The notes under the pieces were generated by a model. It did no database searches. It was given only the letters and a program-made list of their open reading frames with translations, and was not told the DNA's origin. A DNA stretch of 64,000 bases from positions 682,001 to 746,000 of the forward strand of contig CAVTVQ010000007.1 of NCBI GenBank assembly GCA_963738205.1, given 5' to 3'. Positions 48,220-56,930 of this stretch are shown here, piece by piece (within the stretch, counting starts at the first letter, position 1; each line of letters opens with the position of its first letter). Origin of the DNA: DATFQE01 sp963738205. GTDB lineage: Bacteria > Actinomycetota > Thermoleophilia > Gaiellales > Gaiellaceae. The position numbers were made by a program, and so were the translations under genes.

Positions 48220-50769
48220 ATGTCTGAGACCGACATCGGCGCCCTCGGGCCCGGCCGCATCGAGAGTCGCGAGCTCGAGCAGGAGATGCGCTCGAGCTTC
48301 CTCGACTACGCGATGTCGGTCATCGTCGCGCGGGCGCTGCCCGACGTGCGCGACGGGCTCAAGCCCGTCCACCGGCGCGTGCTCTACGGGATGCACGAGA
48401 CGGGGATGCAGCCCAATCGCCCGTACAAGAAGTGCGCGCGCATCGTCGGCGAGGTCATGGGCTCGTACCACCCCCACGGCGACACGGCCATCTACGACAC
48501 GCTCGTCCGGATGGCGCAGCCGTTCTCGCTGCGCTACCCGCTGGTCGACGGCCAGGGCAACTTCGGCAACCTCGACGACGACCCGCCGGCCGCTATGCGC
48601 TACACCGAGTGCCGGCTCTCGCGCATCGCCACCGAGATGCTTCGCGACATCGACGCCGACACCGTCGACTTCAAGCCGAACTACGACGAGTCGAGGCGCG
48701 AGCCCACCGTGCTGCCGGCGCGCTTCCCGAACCTGCTCGTCAACGGCTCGTCGGGGATCGCGGTCGGCATGGCGACCAACATGCCGCCGCACCGGCTCAG
48801 CGAGGTCATCGACGCGATCGTGCAGCTGATCGACAAGCCCGACTCCAACGTCGAGGACCTGATGGCGCACGTCAAGGGCCCGGACTTCCCGACCGGCGCG
48901 ATCATCGTCGGCCGCGAGGGGATCCGCGACGCCTACCGCACCGGCCGCGGTCGCGTCGTCATGCGGGCCCGCGCTCACATCGAGGAGCTGCGCGGCGGCA
49001 AGACGGCGATCATCATCAACGAGCTCCCCTACGGGGTGAAGAAGGGCGGCGACTCCGGCGTCATCGCCAAGATCGCCGATCTCTACAAGGACAAGGTCCT
49101 GACCGAGATCACAGCGGTCGAGGACTACTCCGACCGCACCGGCATGCGCATCCAGGTCGACCTCAAGCGTGAGGCAATCCCGCAGGTCGTCCTCAACAAG
49201 CTGTTCAAGCACACGCCGCTACAGACGACGTTCGGCTACAACGCCGTCGCGCTGGTCGACGGCGTGCCGCGCACGCTCTCACTGCTCGAGCTCGTCCACC
49301 ACTACCTCGACTTCCAGCGCGAGGTCGTCACCCGCCGGCTCAAGTACGAGCTGCGTAAGGCCGAGGAACGGGCGCATGTCCTCCAGGGCTACCTGACGGC
49401 GCTCGACAACCTCGACGCGGTGATCGAGCTGATTCGCGGTGCCGCCGACACCGACGCCGCACGCGAGGCGCTGATGAGTCGCTTCGAGCTCTCCGAGATT
49501 CAGGCGCAGGCGATCCTCGACTTGCGGCTGCGGGCGCTGACGGCGCTCGAGCGCAAGCGCGTCGAGGACGAGTTCAACGACCTGCGCGAGCGGATCGGGG
49601 AGCTACGGGCGACCCTCGGCGACCCGGCCCGGATCGACGCGGTCATCCGCGAGGAGCTGCTCGAGCTCAAGGGCATCTACGCCAGGACGGACGACCGGCG
49701 CAGCGAGATCGTCGCCGCGGAGGGCGAGCTCGAGCTCGAGGACCTGATCGCGGAAGAGGACATGGTGATCGCGATCACGCGCTCGGGCTACGTCAAGCGG
49801 CTGCCCGTGAGCACGTATCGGGAGCAGAAGCGCGGCGGGATCGGCGTGATGGGCATGGAGCTCAAGGACGAGGACTACATCGAGCACCTGTTCGTAGCCT
49901 CCACGCACGACTACGTGCTCTTCTTCACCTCGGTCGGCAAGGTCTACCGGCTCAAGGTCCACGAGCTGCCGCTTGGGTCGCGCCAGTCGAAGGGCCGCGC
50001 GATGGTGAACCTGCTGCCGTTCCGCCAGGACGAGCAGGTGCGCGCCGTCGTGCAGACCCGCGACTTCAAGGAGGCGGAGTACCTCGTCTTCGCGACGAAG
50101 AAGGGCGTCGTCAAGAAGACTCGCCTCGCCGACTACAACACGCCGCTCAAGGCGGACGGGATCATCGCGATCAAGATGCGTGAGGACGACGAGCTGATCG
50201 GCGTCCGGCATGCGTCCGGAGACGACGACCTGCTGCTCGTCTCGCGCAAGGGACAGGCGATCCGCTTCCACGAGAGCGCCGTGCGCCCGATGGGCCGTGC
50301 CACCGAGGGCGTTCGCGGGATGTCGCTCCGTAAGGGCGACGAGGTGATCTCGCTGAACATTGCGCAGAACGACGCCGACCTGCTCGTCGTGACCGAGAAC
50401 GGCTACGGCAAGCGCACGCGGATCGACGAGTACCCGGTCAAGGGCCGCGGCGGCCTCGGTGTGAAGACGGTGCAGCTGACGGAGGCCCGCGGGCAGCTCG
50501 TCGGCGCGCTGGCCACTCGCTCGGCCGGCTTCCAGGTGATGTTGATCTCGGACGGCGGCACGGTCATCCGCATCCCCGTCGAGGACGTCAAGCGCCTCGG
50601 CCGCTCGACGCAGGGCGTGATCGTGATGCGGCTCCGCCGCGACGAGAAGGTGTCGACGCTCGCGCCCGTCGTCGAGGCGGACGAGCCGGTCTTCGGCGAG
50701 GACGGCGACGTCGAGGTGCCTGCCGTCGAAGCGGTCGCCGACAACGGCGACGCGCCCGCAAGCATCTAG
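48220..50769 (+). CDS. gyrA: DNA gyrase subunit A
   Basis: 849 residues. N-terminal winged helix/tower: EMRSSFLDYAMSVIVARALPDVRDGLKPVHRRVL, quinolone-region segment YHPHGDTAIYDTLVRMAQ, and the catalytic Tyr in MRYTECRLSRIATEML. The hinge/coiled-coil runs to about residue 500 and six C-terminal beta-propeller blades follow. The GyrA box (Q-x-R/K-G-G-x-G) appears as EQKRGGIGVMG. The acidic end (VEADEPVFGEDGDVEVPAVEAV) is typical. Position 83-type residue is Asp in HGDTAIYD context with GDTA, not Ser, in that loop; the significance for drug response is not inferred. Confidence 0.97.
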   Translation: MSETDIGALGPGRIESRELEQEMRSSFLDYAMSVIVARALPDVRDGLKPVHRRVLYGMHETGMQPNRPYKKCARIVGEVMGSYHPHGDTAIYDTLVRMAQPFSLRYPLVDGQGNFGNLDDDPPAAMRYTECRLSRIATEMLRDIDADTVDFKPNYDESRREPTVLPARFPNLLVNGSSGIAVGMATNMPPHRLSEVIDAIVQLIDKPDSNVEDLMAHVKGPDFPTGAIIVGREGIRDAYRTGRGRVVMRARAHIEELRGGKTAIIINELPYGVKKGGDSGVIAKIADLYKDKVLTEITAVEDYSDRTGMRIQVDLKREAIPQVVLNKLFKHTPLQTTFGYNAVALVDGVPRTLSLLELVHHYLDFQREVVTRRLKYELRKAEERAHVLQGYLTALDNLDAVIELIRGAADTDAAREALMSRFELSEIQAQAILDLRLRALTALERKRVEDEFNDLRERIGELRATLGDPARIDAVIREELLELKGIYARTDDRRSEIVAAEGELELEDLIAEEDMVIAITRSGYVKRLPVSTYREQKRGGIGVMGMELKDEDYIEHLFVASTHDYVLFFTSVGKVYRLKVHELPLGSRQSKGRAMVNLLPFRQDEQVRAVVQTRDFKEAEYLVFATKKGVVKKTRLADYNTPLKADGIIAIKMREDDELIGVRHASGDDDLLLVSRKGQAIRFHESAVRPMGRATEGVRGMSLRKGDEVISLNIAQNDADLLVVTENGYGKRTRIDEYPVKGRGGLGVKTVQLTEARGQLVGALATRSAGFQVMLISDGGTVIRIPVEDVKRLGRSTQGVIVMRLRRDEKVSTLAPVVEADEPVFGEDGDVEVPAVEAVADNGDAPASI

Positions 50770-50820
50770 CTTTCTCGCACGCAGAACATGATTTTTCCTC
50801 CGGTTTCGTCGGATTTGCCC

Positions 50821-50849
50821 TTGAGAAACGCCAGATCACGCGATATACC
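50821..50849 (+). promoter_or_regulatory. Sigma70-type promoter for the MerR gene
   Basis: TTGAGA (50821-50826), a 17-base spacer and TATACC (50844-50849) give a good housekeeping promoter 39 bases ahead of the MerR ATG. CGCACGCA (50776-50783) and TGCGTGCG (50851-50858) form a perfect 8-bp inverted repeat flanking it, the right arm lying at the expected transcription start; this could be an operator or part of a long stem. It is one of very few clear promoters in the window. Confidence 0.65.
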
Positions 50850-50887
50850 TTGCGTGCGGGGTCGCCCATCTCCACCGAAGGGTTCCT

Positions 50888-51202
50888 ATGGCTGTGAGCA
50901 CGCAAGTCGACCTTCTTGAACCGATAAATCTGAGCGAGCACCTGGAGAAGGTGGAGCTCTATCTCGGTCAGGTCTGCCAGATCGCCGGCATCTCGAAGAT
51001 GCAGCTCGACTACTGGACGAACAAGGCGCAGATCCCGACCAAGGGCAAGAAGCAGCGCATCTACGACATGGACGCCGTCGAGACCGTCATGCTGATCAAG
51101 CAGGCCAAGGACAAGGGTCTCAACCTCGGCGCCGCCATCGACGCCGCCCGCCGGTTCCGCGAGCTGAATCCGCGCGACCGCCCAGCTGTCGCGAGCCTCT
51201 AG
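50888..51202 (+). CDS. Small MerR-type helix-turn-helix protein
   Basis: 104 residues. The winged-helix part is YLGQVCQIAGISKMQLDYWTNKAQIP, then KKQRIYDMDAVETVMLIKQAKDKGLNLGAAIDAARRF, matching the MerR DNA-binding domain (with Trp rather than the usual Arg after Tyr in the turn). There is no effector-binding domain or metal-binding cysteine cluster beyond one Cys in the HTH, so it is a minimal regulator, comparable to small MerR proteins of actinobacteria. It stands alone after gyrA with its own promoter and is convergent with galT (4-base overlap of stops). Target unknown. Confidence 0.8.
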   Translation: MAVSTQVDLLEPINLSEHLEKVELYLGQVCQIAGISKMQLDYWTNKAQIPTKGKKQRIYDMDAVETVMLIKQAKDKGLNLGAAIDAARRFRELNPRDRPAVASL

Positions 51203-52071
51203 CCCGCCTCCCGAAGCGCCGCGGCCGCGCTCTCGGGCGGGACGACGTTGACGTAGATCTCCGCACCCAGTTCGAGTCCGGCGAACACGGTCACACGGGG
51301 CACCACCTCGAGGTGCCAGTGCGTGCCCAGGTGGAGCCACGCGTTCCACGGCGCGGGGCCCTCGACGGCACGCAGCCGGCCGATCACGTCGCGGAGGAGC
51401 CAGAGCAGGCCGGTCAGGTCGTCGTTCGGGTCGGCGTCGTGCGCGCGCGACGCGAGCAGGAGCTCGAAGGGGGCGCGGCCGGCGGGGTGGGCGATCGCCG
51501 TCAAGTCGCCGTGGGCTGCGACCTGCAGCGGTTCCGCGGCCAGGAGCTCGCAGATCGGGCAGCCGTTGCCGGGCTGTTCTCGCTGAACTGCGGGCGGCGC
51601 CTCGCGCAGCCACACGAGCTGGGAGTGCGAGTGCGCCAGGCTCGCGCCGGCAAAGCGTCCCTCGTTGACCATCGCGTGCACGTACGGGAAGCTCTCGACC
51701 GCGGCGGCCGCGCTGCGTCGACGCCAGGCTTCGGCGACCGAATCGAGCTCCGCGTCTGTGAGCTCGGCGAACGTGCGGACGTGTCGCGGCGAGTGGACGA
51801 CCACCTCCTGGTGCTCGAGCGCCGGGTAAAGGTTGGGGACGACCCGCACGGTCCAGCCGGGCGTGTCCGGCTTGCGCCCCGGTACGTCGGGGAGCGCAAG
51901 CGTCTCGGGCGGGGTTCGATCCTCGCGCCCCTCGCAGAAGGGGCAGCTCTCGAGCTCCTCGGCTGTCGGCTCCTCGATCGCCCCGAGGAAGGCACCGGGT
52001 CGCCGCGCCCGGCCGGGCGCGATCACGACCGTTCTGCCTGAGAGCGGATCGCGGCGGAGCTCGCCGCTCAG
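51199..52071 (-). CDS. galT: Galactose-1-phosphate uridylyltransferase-like HIT-family enzyme
   Basis: 290 residues when read from a CTG at 52071; the first conventional start (GTG at 52026) would cut the conserved ELRRDPLSGRTVVIAPGRARRPGAF. The CTG overlaps the upstream stop as CTGA, analogous to the ATGA/GTGA couplings used throughout the window. Motifs: CPFCEG (zinc ligands), VRVVPNLYPAL, EVVVHSPRHVRTFAEL, the active-site-like AHSHSQLVWL (HxHxQ), second-half CPICELL and WLHLGTHWHLEVVPR. Members transfer UMP between glucose- and galactose-phosphates; actinobacterial relatives may have other nucleotidyl substrates. No galK or galE is near. Confidence 0.85.
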   Translation of the reverse strand: MSGELRRDPLSGRTVVIAPGRARRPGAFLGAIEEPTAEELESCPFCEGREDRTPPETLALPDVPGRKPDTPGWTVRVVPNLYPALEHQEVVVHSPRHVRTFAELTDAELDSVAEAWRRRSAAAAVESFPYVHAMVNEGRFAGASLAHSHSQLVWLREAPPAVQREQPGNGCPICELLAAEPLQVAAHGDLTAIAHPAGRAPFELLLASRAHDADPNDDLTGLLWLLRDVIGRLRAVEGPAPWNAWLHLGTHWHLEVVPRVTVFAGLELGAEIYVNVVPPESAAAALREAG

Positions 52072-52847
52072 CTGGCGCCCTCCCCGCCGAAGCGCCCGCC
52101 GCCGATGAGCGGCCCGATCAACTCGAGTGGCAGCGGGAAGATCAGCGTGGAGGTCCGCTCCGAGCTCATCTCGAGCATGGTCTGGAGGTAGCGGAGCTGC
52201 AGCGACATCGGGTTCTCGGACAGCACCTGCGCCGCGTCCTTCAGCCGCTCGGAGGCCTGGAACTCGCCCTCGGCGGCGATCACCTTCGCACGCCGCTCGC
52301 GCTCGGCCTCCGCCTGGCGTGCCATCGCCCGCTGCATGCCGGTCGGGATCTCGACGTCCTTGACCTCGACGATCGCGACCTTGACGCCCCAGGGCGAGGT
52401 GGCCTCGTCGATGATCCGCTGGAGGATCTCGTTGATCTTGTCCCGCTCGGAGAGGAGCTCGTCGAGCTGGTGCTGTCCGAGCACGCTGCGGAGCGTGGTC
52501 TGCGCGATCTGCGAGGTCGCGACCATGAAGTTCTCGACCTGCACGATCGCCCGCTCCGGGTCGAGGATCCTGAAGTAGGCGACGGCGTTCACGCGGACGG
52601 GGACGTTGTCCTTCGTGATCACCTCCTGCGGCGGCACGTTCAGCGTCACCGTCCGCAGGTCGACCCGGACCATCTTGTCGATGATCGGGATCAGGAGGAA
52701 GAGACCCGGGCCCTTCGGAGGCGACTTGAGGCGCCCGAGGCGGAAGATCACGCCGCGCTCGTACTCCCGCGCAACCCGCACCGACGCCGACACCAGAATG
52801 ATGAACAGCACGGCGATCGCGGCGACGGCGATGAGGACTGCGCTCAC
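52068..52847 (-). CDS. Stomatin/prohibitin-family protein (slipin, paired with NfeD)
   Basis: 259 residues: one N-terminal membrane helix (VLIAVAAIAVLFIILVSASV), then the SPFH/band 7 domain: REYERGVIFRLGRLKSPPKGPGLFLLIPIIDKM, VDLRTVTLNVPPQEVITKDN, VNAVAYFRILDPERAIVQVENF and LRSVLGQHQLDELLSERD. A charged coiled coil follows (MQRAMARQAEAERERRAKVIAAEGEFQAS). It forms oligomeric membrane scaffolds. The NfeD protease-type partner is encoded 10 bases upstream on the same strand, the usual bacterial slipin/NfeD pair. Confidence 0.94.
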   Translation of the reverse strand: MSAVLIAVAAIAVLFIILVSASVRVAREYERGVIFRLGRLKSPPKGPGLFLLIPIIDKMVRVDLRTVTLNVPPQEVITKDNVPVRVNAVAYFRILDPERAIVQVENFMVATSQIAQTTLRSVLGQHQLDELLSERDKINEILQRIIDEATSPWGVKVAIVEVKDVEIPTGMQRAMARQAEAERERRAKVIAAEGEFQASERLKDAAQVLSENPMSLQLRYLQTMLEMSSERTSTLIFPLPLELIGPLIGGGRFGGEGAS

Positions 52848-52857
52848 GCCCGCGATC

Positions 52858-54177
52858 CTATGCGTCCACGGGGGCCGCTTGCCGCGCGGGGCGGACGTCG
52901 AGCATGAGCTTGTCGCCGAGACCGGTGATCTCGACCGGCTCGCCCGCCGGGATCGGGCCGTCGCTGGAGCGGGCCCGCCACAGCTCGCCGTGCACGAGCA
53001 CGTACCCCTCGGGGTCGAGCGAACTGCGGACGACGCCGACCTGGCCGACGAGCTCGTCCTGCCCCGTCTGCGGCGGCGTGCGCCGCACCTGCCAGACCTT
53101 GGTCGCTGCCCACGCGAACAGCACCGCCAGCGCGGCCGCGAAGGCCAGCGCCACCGGCGTCGACACCTGGTAGGCGTCGCCGGCCGGGTCGAAGAGCATC
53201 AGCGCGCCGATGAAGAAGCACACCGCGCCGGCGACAGCCAGGGCGCCGTGACTGACCACGAACGCCTCAGCCGTGAAGAAGCCTGCGGCGAGCAGCATCA
53301 GGAGCAGGCCGGCGAAGCTGATCGGCAGCACCTGCAGCCCGAACAGCCCGACGATCAGCGACACGGCGCCGACCGTTCCCGGGAAGACGAGCCCGGGGTT
53401 CCAGAGCTCGACGACGATCCCGATCACGCCGATCGAGAGCATCAACGCGATCAGGTTGGGGTCGATGAGCAGGTCGAGGAGCGACTTCCACAGGCCCATC
53501 TCGACGTAGTCGATGTGGGCGTTCGCCGTGTGCAGGACCTTGCCGTCGGGCTTGGTCCTGCGGCCGTCGATCGTGTTCAGGAGCGCGGGCAGATTCGGTG
53601 AGATCACGTCGATCACGTTGAGCTTCAGCGCTTCGCTCGCGGTGAGGTTGTCGGCCTTGCGGACGGCGCGCTCGGCCCAGTCGCCGTTGCGTCCGTGCGT
53701 CTCGGCGAGCGCGCGCAGCGACTTGGCCGCGTCGTTGACGACCTTCCGTTTCAGGTCGGCGGGGATCTCGCCGCCGCCCGCCGAGACGGGCGTCGAGGAG
53801 CCCAGGTTCGTGCTCGGCGCCATCGCGGCGACGTCGGCCGCCTGGACGATCCAGACACCGGCCGAGGCGGCGCGGGCGCCGTCGGGGTAGACGTACGCGA
53901 TCACAGGCGTCTTCGAGGCGAGCTCGGCCTGGTAGATGTCCTTCATCGCCTCGGAGAGCCCGCCCGGCGTGTCGAGGAGGATCACGATCGCGTCGTAGCC
54001 CTCGTCGTTGGCGCGGTCGATCTGACCGGTGACGTAGTCGGCTGTGACGGGGTTGACGTCGTTGTCGAACTCGACGGCGAGGACCCGCGGCGTCGCCGCG
54101 TGGGCGGATCCGGCAAACAGGAGTCCCGCGGCCGCGACCAGCGTGGCCCAAAAAGCCCGCAGACACGGCTTTTTCAC
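52858..54177 (-). CDS. NfeD-type membrane-bound ClpP-class serine protease
   Basis: 439 residues from a GTG at 54177, followed by a signal peptide (KKPCLRAFWATLVAAAGLLFAGSAHA, cleavage near AHA-AT). The ClpP-like domain shows VNPVTADYVTGQIDRAND, AIVILLDTPGGLSEAMKDIYQAEL, VYPDGARAASAGVWIVQAADVA (nucleophile Ser) and a Lys in PADLKRKVVNDAAKSLRALAE. Then come four to five membrane helices and a C-terminal OB-fold (GQVGVVRSSLDPEGYVLVHGELWRA). It is the long NfeD form that cleaves the hydrophobic C-terminus of its stomatin partner in archaeal examples. Same-strand neighbours: stomatin and galT. Confidence 0.92.
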   Translation of the reverse strand: MKKPCLRAFWATLVAAAGLLFAGSAHAATPRVLAVEFDNDVNPVTADYVTGQIDRANDEGYDAIVILLDTPGGLSEAMKDIYQAELASKTPVIAYVYPDGARAASAGVWIVQAADVAAMAPSTNLGSSTPVSAGGGEIPADLKRKVVNDAAKSLRALAETHGRNGDWAERAVRKADNLTASEALKLNVIDVISPNLPALLNTIDGRRTKPDGKVLHTANAHIDYVEMGLWKSLLDLLIDPNLIALMLSIGVIGIVVELWNPGLVFPGTVGAVSLIVGLFGLQVLPISFAGLLLMLLAAGFFTAEAFVVSHGALAVAGAVCFFIGALMLFDPAGDAYQVSTPVALAFAAALAVLFAWAATKVWQVRRTPPQTGQDELVGQVGVVRSSLDPEGYVLVHGELWRARSSDGPIPAGEPVEITGLGDKLMLDVRPARQAAPVDA

Positions 54178-54227
54178 GGGTGTAAGGATTCTATCAGCGA
54201 GGGGTCCCCGTTCCCGAGGCGAAGCTA

Positions 54228-56411
54228 GTGTGCTCGAGGGTCGTGAGGTCGCTGAGGTCACTTGGTTTCGCGGTGCTGCTCCTCTTGGTCGTGCCGGCCA
54301 CGGCGCAGGCCGAGGACGCGACGCTGGTCACGCGCGAGCTGCCGGTTGCCGGTTCGCGCTCGCTGTCGGCCGTTCGCGCGCCGGAGCAGTTCAACCTCGT
54401 CGGCCTCCACTGGCAGGGCCCGGGGGGCGTGAGCTTCCGCACGCGCACGTTGAGCGGCCGTTGGAGTCCGTGGCGCCGGGCTGCTCCCGAGGCCGAGGAC
54501 CGACCCGACTCAGGGACGGCCGAAGCCAATCGCCACGGCACGTGGAAGCTCGGCAACCCGTACTGGACGGGAGCCTCAAACCGCATTCAGTACCGCCTGC
54601 GCGGCCGCGTCACGCGGCTCCGCGCGCAGTACGTGTGGAGCCCGGTCGAGGGCGCTCCCGCCCGTGCGCCGGCGACCGCGTCGAGCCCGCTGATCGTCTC
54701 GCGGCCGTTGTGGCAGGCGAGCGAGTCGATCCGCCGCGCGGCGCCCCGCTATGCACCGACCCTGCGCTTCGCGGTCGTCCATCACACCGCGGGCTCGAAC
54801 AACTACACGAAGGCCCAATCGGCCGCGATCGTGCGGGGCGTCCAGATCTACCACGTGCGCGGAAACGGCTGGGACGACATCGGCTACAACTTCCTCGTCG
54901 ACAAGTACGGCCAGGTCTTCGAAGGCCGGTACGGCGGCGTCGAGCGCAACGTGATCGGCGCTCACGCGCAGGGGTTCAACACGAGCTCGGTCGGTGTCGC
55001 GCTGCTCGGCAACTACGGCTCCACCGCCATGACCGCCGCCGCGCGCAGCGCGCTCGTCAAGTTGCTCGCCTGGCGGCTGGACGTCGCTCACGTCGACCCG
55101 CTCCAGGCGTTCACCTGGCAATCGGGCGGCAACCCTCGGTATCCGACGGGCGTGCCGGTCTTCCTCCGGCCGATCTCTGGTCATCGCGACGTCGGCTTCA
55201 CGAGCTGCCCGGGATCGGTCGTCTACGGCCAGCTCAACCTGCTCGCCCGCGCTGTCGGCGTGACCGGGCTGCCAAAGCTGTACGAGCCGGCGGCGACGCC
55301 TCTGGCGGGACGCGTCCGCTTCACGGGCCGGCTGTCGTCGCCGATCCCGTGGACGGTGACGATCGCCGATGCGCTGGGAACGCAGGTCGCCACGGGCGGA
55401 GGCTTCGGGGCTCGGGTCGACTGGACCTGGGATGCACGCGGGGTACCGACGGGCCGCTACTCCTGGGCGATCCGCGCCGGCTCCACGCTGCGGCCCGCGA
55501 CGGGGACCGTCCTCGCGGGCGGCGGCGCTGCGCTGACCTTGTCCTCCGTGTCGGCCACGCCGCAGACCGTGAGCCCGAACGGCGACGGCTTCGCCGACTC
55601 GACCACAATCCGCTACTCGCTCGGGATGCCCGCCACCGTGACCGCGACGCTCCTCGATGCCGACGGCCAGGCACTGGCGACGCTCTTCAGCGAGGCCAAG
55701 CCCGCCGGCGCGCAGTCGTTCCGCTGGGTCGCCGACTCGCTGCCCGACGGGGCGTACACGATCCTGCTGACCGCGAAGACCCTCGACGGCCGCGAGGTCG
55801 CGCAGAGTGTCCCGGTCTCCGTCAACCGGACGCTCTCCTTCGTCACCTCGCTGCCCGTGTTCCTCTCGCCGAACGCCGACGGCCGTTCCGACCGGCTGCG
55901 CGTGTCCTTCACGCTCGCGACCGACGCCGACGTGACGGTCACCGTGCGCTCTGGCTCCGGTGTGATCGCGACCCTGCTAGCCGGCCGATTCCCGGCCGGC
56001 GCCCGATCGGTCGACTGGGACGGCATGGTTGCCGGGCAGCCGGTCGTCGACGGGACCTACCGCATGCTCGTCGAGGCCTCCACGGTGCTCGGGCTCGCCT
56101 CGCAGCACTCGAAGCTCGTCGTGGACAGCACGGCGCCGGTGCTGCGCCTCGTCTCGGCGTTCAAGCGGCTCGCGACCCTGTCGGAGCCTGCGACGGTGAC
56201 GACGGTCGTCGACGGTCGTGTCCGGACCTTCTTCCGCCGCAAGGCCGGGCTCTTCCGGATTCCGGCGCCGAGCTCGTATCGCAACGCCCGCGTGGCGGCC
56301 CGCGATCGCGCCGGGAACATCGCCAGGCAGCTGATCATCCGCCGGAAACCCACGCGTCGTAGTGCCGCTCGAGTCGCAGCAGCAGCTCGAGCAGCAGCAC
56401 GACACGGTTGA
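54228..56411 (+). CDS. Secreted N-acetylmuramoyl-L-alanine amidase (PGRP/amidase_2 fold) with FlgD-like repeats
   Basis: 727 residues from a GTG at 54228 (a second GTG lies 5 codons on). A signal peptide (LGFAVLLLLVVPATAQAED) is followed by an N-terminal beta-rich domain. The amidase domain spans about residues 180-330: FAVVHHTAGSNNYTKAQSAAI (zinc His), WDDIGYNFLVDKYGQVFEGRYGG, GFNTSSVGVALLGNYG and ISGHRDVGFTSCPG (second His, Cys). The C-terminal half has FlgD/Big-like repeats with SPNGDGFADSTTIRYSL and SPNADGRSDRLRVSF. It ends in a basic tail (RRKPTRRSAARVAAAARAAARHG) that is antisense to birA. It likely acts on peptidoglycan outside the cell. Confidence 0.88.
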   Translation: MCSRVVRSLRSLGFAVLLLLVVPATAQAEDATLVTRELPVAGSRSLSAVRAPEQFNLVGLHWQGPGGVSFRTRTLSGRWSPWRRAAPEAEDRPDSGTAEANRHGTWKLGNPYWTGASNRIQYRLRGRVTRLRAQYVWSPVEGAPARAPATASSPLIVSRPLWQASESIRRAAPRYAPTLRFAVVHHTAGSNNYTKAQSAAIVRGVQIYHVRGNGWDDIGYNFLVDKYGQVFEGRYGGVERNVIGAHAQGFNTSSVGVALLGNYGSTAMTAAARSALVKLLAWRLDVAHVDPLQAFTWQSGGNPRYPTGVPVFLRPISGHRDVGFTSCPGSVVYGQLNLLARAVGVTGLPKLYEPAATPLAGRVRFTGRLSSPIPWTVTIADALGTQVATGGGFGARVDWTWDARGVPTGRYSWAIRAGSTLRPATGTVLAGGGAALTLSSVSATPQTVSPNGDGFADSTTIRYSLGMPATVTATLLDADGQALATLFSEAKPAGAQSFRWVADSLPDGAYTILLTAKTLDGREVAQSVPVSVNRTLSFVTSLPVFLSPNADGRSDRLRVSFTLATDADVTVTVRSGSGVIATLLAGRFPAGARSVDWDGMVAGQPVVDGTYRMLVEASTVLGLASQHSKLVVDSTAPVLRLVSAFKRLATLSEPATVTTVVDGRVRTFFRRKAGLFRIPAPSSYRNARVAARDRAGNIARQLIIRRKPTRRSAARVAAAARAAARHG

Positions 56412-56912
56412 GCTCCCTGCCGGCGGCCAGCGACAGCGAGCCGGCCGGTGTGACCGTCTCGGTGGGCAGCTCCTCCTCGGCCACGTTGACGTTGACGCCG
56501 ATTCCGAGCACGACTCGACCCTCGCGCGCCTCCGCGAGGATCCCGGCCACCTTGCGCCCGTCCACGAGCACGTCGTTGGGGGCTTGATCGTCGGCTCCAG
56601 CCCGGTCGTGGTGGCGATCGCCGCAGCTGTCGCCTCGCCGGCGACGAGCGTGAGCTCGGGCAAGCGCACCGCAGCAACCGGCGGCTCGAGCAGCATCGAG
56701 ACGAGCAGGCTCGTTCCCGGTTGTGCCTCCCAGCCGCGGCCGAGGCGGCCACGGCCCTCCGTCTGCTCTTCGGCGACGGCGACCGCGCCCTCCGACGCGT
56801 CCTCCAGGAGCCGCTGCGTCGACGCGGTTCGCCGCTCGTAGCGGTAGTCGTGCCCGAACCGGCCGCGCAGGAGCGGAACGACGAACTCGGGCGCGAGTGA
56901 GTCCCGCACCAC
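56335..56912 (-). CDS. birA: Biotin-[acetyl-CoA-carboxylase] ligase BirA, frameshift at the KWPND motif
   Basis: The N-terminal half reads in one frame from a GTG at 56912: TASTQRLLEDASEGAVAVAEEQTEGRGRLGRGW (biotinyl-AMP loop GRGRxGRxW) and TSLLVSMLLEPP. The second half, DVLVDGRKVAGILAEAREGRVVLGIGVNVN and beyond, is in another frame. At the junction the conserved KWPND should read AAG TGG CCC AAC GAC, but the sequence has two C residues in place of TGG (minus strand, 56582-56581), losing one base and the Trp. There is no N-terminal DNA-binding domain, so it is the simple ligase form. It attaches biotin to acetyl-CoA carboxylase, fitting the fab genes that follow. Convergent with the amidase, 77-base overlap. 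Confidence 0.85.
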
Positions 56913-56930
56913 GACTAGACTAGTTCTGCC

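Noticed and set aside
54044..56362. 772-codon frame overlapping the amidase gene
   Set aside because: Arg/Pro/Gly-rich shadow with no domains; the amidase frame has a signal peptide and catalytic motifs.
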